From Cyanobium sp. PCC 7001 (GTDB taxonomy: Bacteria; Cyanobacteriota; Cyanobacteriia; PCC-6307; Cyanobiaceae), in contig NZ_DS990556.1 of the NCBI RefSeq assembly GCF_000155635.1, positions 796,416-860,415 on the forward strand: DNA of 64,000 nucleotides, given 5' to 3'. The notes under the pieces are model-generated. The model saw only the letters and a program-made list of their open reading frames with translations, made no database searches and had not been told where the DNA came from. The position numbers and the translations under genes were made by a program. Within the stretch, counting starts at the first letter, position 1. Each line of letters starts with the position of its first letter. Shown one piece after another: positions 62,693-64,000 of the stretch.

Positions 62693-63580
62693 TCAGCCCG
62701 CAGCAAGTCCGCGGCAGTAGGCCAGGGTGCAGTCGATCGCCGGGCCCCAGGCGCCCGGCTCGAAGGGATGGCGATCGCCATGGCCCGGCAGCAGCCAGCG
62801 CACGTCGAGGTCGCGCAGCCGCTCCACCGAGGCCACCTGGCTGGGCCAGTCCCACCAGCAGTAGGTGCGGGACGCCACCACGGCCTGCTGGGCCGGACTC
62901 CACCAGAGGTGATCGCCGCTGAACAGGATCTGCTCGCCCAGCAGCGCCACCATCGAACCGGCGGTGTGGCCAGGGGTGGGGATCAGGCGCAGCTGGGTAT
63001 CGAGGGCCACGGGGGCATGGCCCTCCACCAGCCGCTCGGCCTCGGGGGCCGCGTCGGCATCGGCCTGGTGGATCCAGCGCTCGCAGCCGAACTCTGCCGC
63101 CCAGCGGTCATGGTCGGCCACGTCGTCGCGGTGGGTGAGCACGATGGCGGCCAGCCCGCCGAGGGCCTCGATGCGGCGGGCCAGATGGCCGTTGAAGCGG
63201 GGGCTGTCGATCAGCACGTTGCCCTGGGGCCGCACCACGAGGTAGCTGCTGGCACCGAAGCTCTTGCGCGAGGCCCAGCCGCAGTAGTGCACGGCGCCGG
63301 CCGGATGGGAGAAGAGAAGGGCAGGAAAGCCCTCGGCCGGCGTGTGGCGCAGCAGCTCGGGAGTGGCCCCGATGGCCGCCACCGGACAGGCCTGCAAGGC
63401 GAGCAGGGCCTGGGCGATCTCCGGCTCCCCCTCCGGCTGGTGCACCACGTGGGAACTGTCGCCGGTGGGGGCGAAGTGGTGGGGATCCCACTGCCAGCAG
63501 GTGCCGCAGTCGATGCAGGTGGAATCCACGTAGAAGGCGCCAGGGGCGTTGCTGGGCAGGCGCAGGGCGGGCCGGGCCAT
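62693..63580 (-). CDS. Ferredoxin-domain/MBL-fold fusion protein
   Basis: 295 aa from the ATG at 63580. N-terminal single [4Fe-4S] ferredoxin part: YVDSTCIDCGTCWQWDPHHF and ALLALQACPVAAIGATPELL (four Cys). Then an MBL fold with AIVLTHRDDVADHDRWAAEF (HxxxxxDH), LIPTPGHTAGSMVALLGEQI, LFSGDHLWWSP and WLLPGHGDRHPFEPGAW. It may couple hydrolase or oxidoreductase activity to an Fe-S electron relay; substrate unknown. I recall similar fusions in other cyanobacteria and plants. Confidence 0.88.
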   Translation of the reverse strand: MARPALRLPSNAPGAFYVDSTCIDCGTCWQWDPHHFAPTGDSSHVVHQPEGEPEIAQALLALQACPVAAIGATPELLRHTPAEGFPALLFSHPAGAVHYCGWASRKSFGASSYLVVRPQGNVLIDSPRFNGHLARRIEALGGLAAIVLTHRDDVADHDRWAAEFGCERWIHQADADAAPEAERLVEGHAPVALDTQLRLIPTPGHTAGSMVALLGEQILFSGDHLWWSPAQQAVVASRTYCWWDWPSQVASVERLRDLDVRWLLPGHGDRHPFEPGAWGPAIDCTLAYCRGLAAG

Positions 63581-63674
63581 CCGGGGTGTGCGGGTTCTCA
63601 ACCTAGGCAGCAGCGGCGAGGGGCCTGCCCCGCACCGCCAGAATCGCTACACCCGAGCGGCGTGGCCGGCGGCG

Positions 63675-64000
63675 ATGCCAGAGCCCTACTTCGAGCTTCA
63701 GGCGGTGACGGCCTACCGGGGCAGGCGGCCGGTGTTCGAGAACCTGAGCCTGCGGCTGTGCACCGGCGAACACACGGTGATCCTCGGCCCGAACGGCTCC
63801 GGCAAGAGCTCCCTGATCAAGCTGCTCAGCCGCGAGATCTATCCGGTGGTGCAGCCGGGGTCGTGGCTGCGGATCTTCGGGCGGGACACGGTGAACCTCT
63901 GGGCGCTGCGCCATCGGATCGGGCTGGTGTCGCCCGATCTGCAGGCCCACTACAGGCCCGGGGTGAGAGGAGAGGATGTGGTGCTCTCCGGCTTCTTCGG
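63675..64000 (+). CDS. ABC transporter ATP-binding protein (partial, N-terminus)
   Basis: Starts at ATG 63675 and runs off the right edge (109 codons seen). FELQAVTAYRGRRPVFENLS, Walker A VILGPNGSGKSSLIKLLSRE, and IGLVSPDLQAHYRPG at the Q-loop position. It is closest in feel to the ModF/YheS-type cytosolic ATPases; the rest is needed to decide. Divergent from the ferredoxin-MBL gene. Confidence 0.85.
   Translation, partial: MPEPYFELQAVTAYRGRRPVFENLSLRLCTGEHTVILGPNGSGKSSLIKLLSREIYPVVQPGSWLRIFGRDTVNLWALRHRIGLVSPDLQAHYRPGVRGEDVVLSGFF

Overview
The window is about 64 kb of very GC-rich (roughly two-thirds G+C), gene-dense DNA from an alpha-cyanobacterium, most likely a Cyanobium or freshwater/euryhaline Synechococcus relative. 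The evidence is form IA RuBisCO inside a complete alpha-carboxysome (cso) locus, light-dependent protochlorophyllide reductase, photosystem I subunit PsaM, the ado/aar alkane genes, a ferrochelatase with a chlorophyll-binding tail, CRR6 and a cyAbrB regulator. I saw no rRNA, tRNA, CRISPR array, insertion sequence or prophage. Many genes start with GTG or TTG, and many neighbours overlap by 1-8 bases.

Layout. 1-8.3 kb: core housekeeping genes (FAD reductase fragment, frr, pyrH, cobO, a resident tyrosine recombinase, hemH, an M23 peptidase, ilvB). 8.3-20.2 kb: a secreted protein, ppsA, a metallo-beta-lactamase-fold gene with mscS, an FAD oxidoreductase, abrB, a photolyase/cryptochrome homologue, then the chain rps1 homologue - Tab2-like - pgeF. 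20.3-25.7 kb: creatininase family gene, ado, aar, accA, an SDR gene and folE, linked to fatty-acyl metabolism and hydrocarbon synthesis. 25.7-31.6 kb: trpF, an M50 protease, a lipoate-ligase homologue, crr6, psaM and por.

32.3-48.5 kb is the carbon-concentrating island. csoS1D is followed by rdgB on the opposite strand, then csoS1-cbbL-cbbS-csoS2-csoSCA-csoS4A-csoS4B-csoS1E-ferritin-like gene-ndhF4-ndhD4-cupB-acRAF-cbbX, all on one strand. It encodes the shell (CsoS1, CsoS1D, CsoS1E, CsoS4A/B), the cargo (RuBisCO, carbonic anhydrase), the scaffold (CsoS2), RuBisCO folding and activation factors (acRAF, CbbX) and a low-affinity NDH-1 CO2-uptake module (NdhF4/NdhD4/CupB). The region carries three copies of an 8-base motif and a tandem repeat upstream of csoS1, hairpins in the csoS1-cbbL and cbbS-csoS2 spacers, and a G7 heptamer plus stem-loop inside csoS2 that has the layout of a -1 frameshift element.

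48.5-64 kb: two divergent genes for small secreted proteins, dnaA, a DegQ/HtrA protease, a pair of arsenosugar-type glycosyltransferase genes, GNAT, an alpha/beta hydrolase, an ABC exporter with hisG, gloB, an ABC ATPase, ridA, small secreted proteins, a DUF2254 membrane protein, a gene-poor stretch of about 590 bases with terminator-like hairpins, a ferredoxin-MBL fusion, and the start of another ABC ATPase gene.

All assignments come from reading motifs and remembered family features; no search was run.
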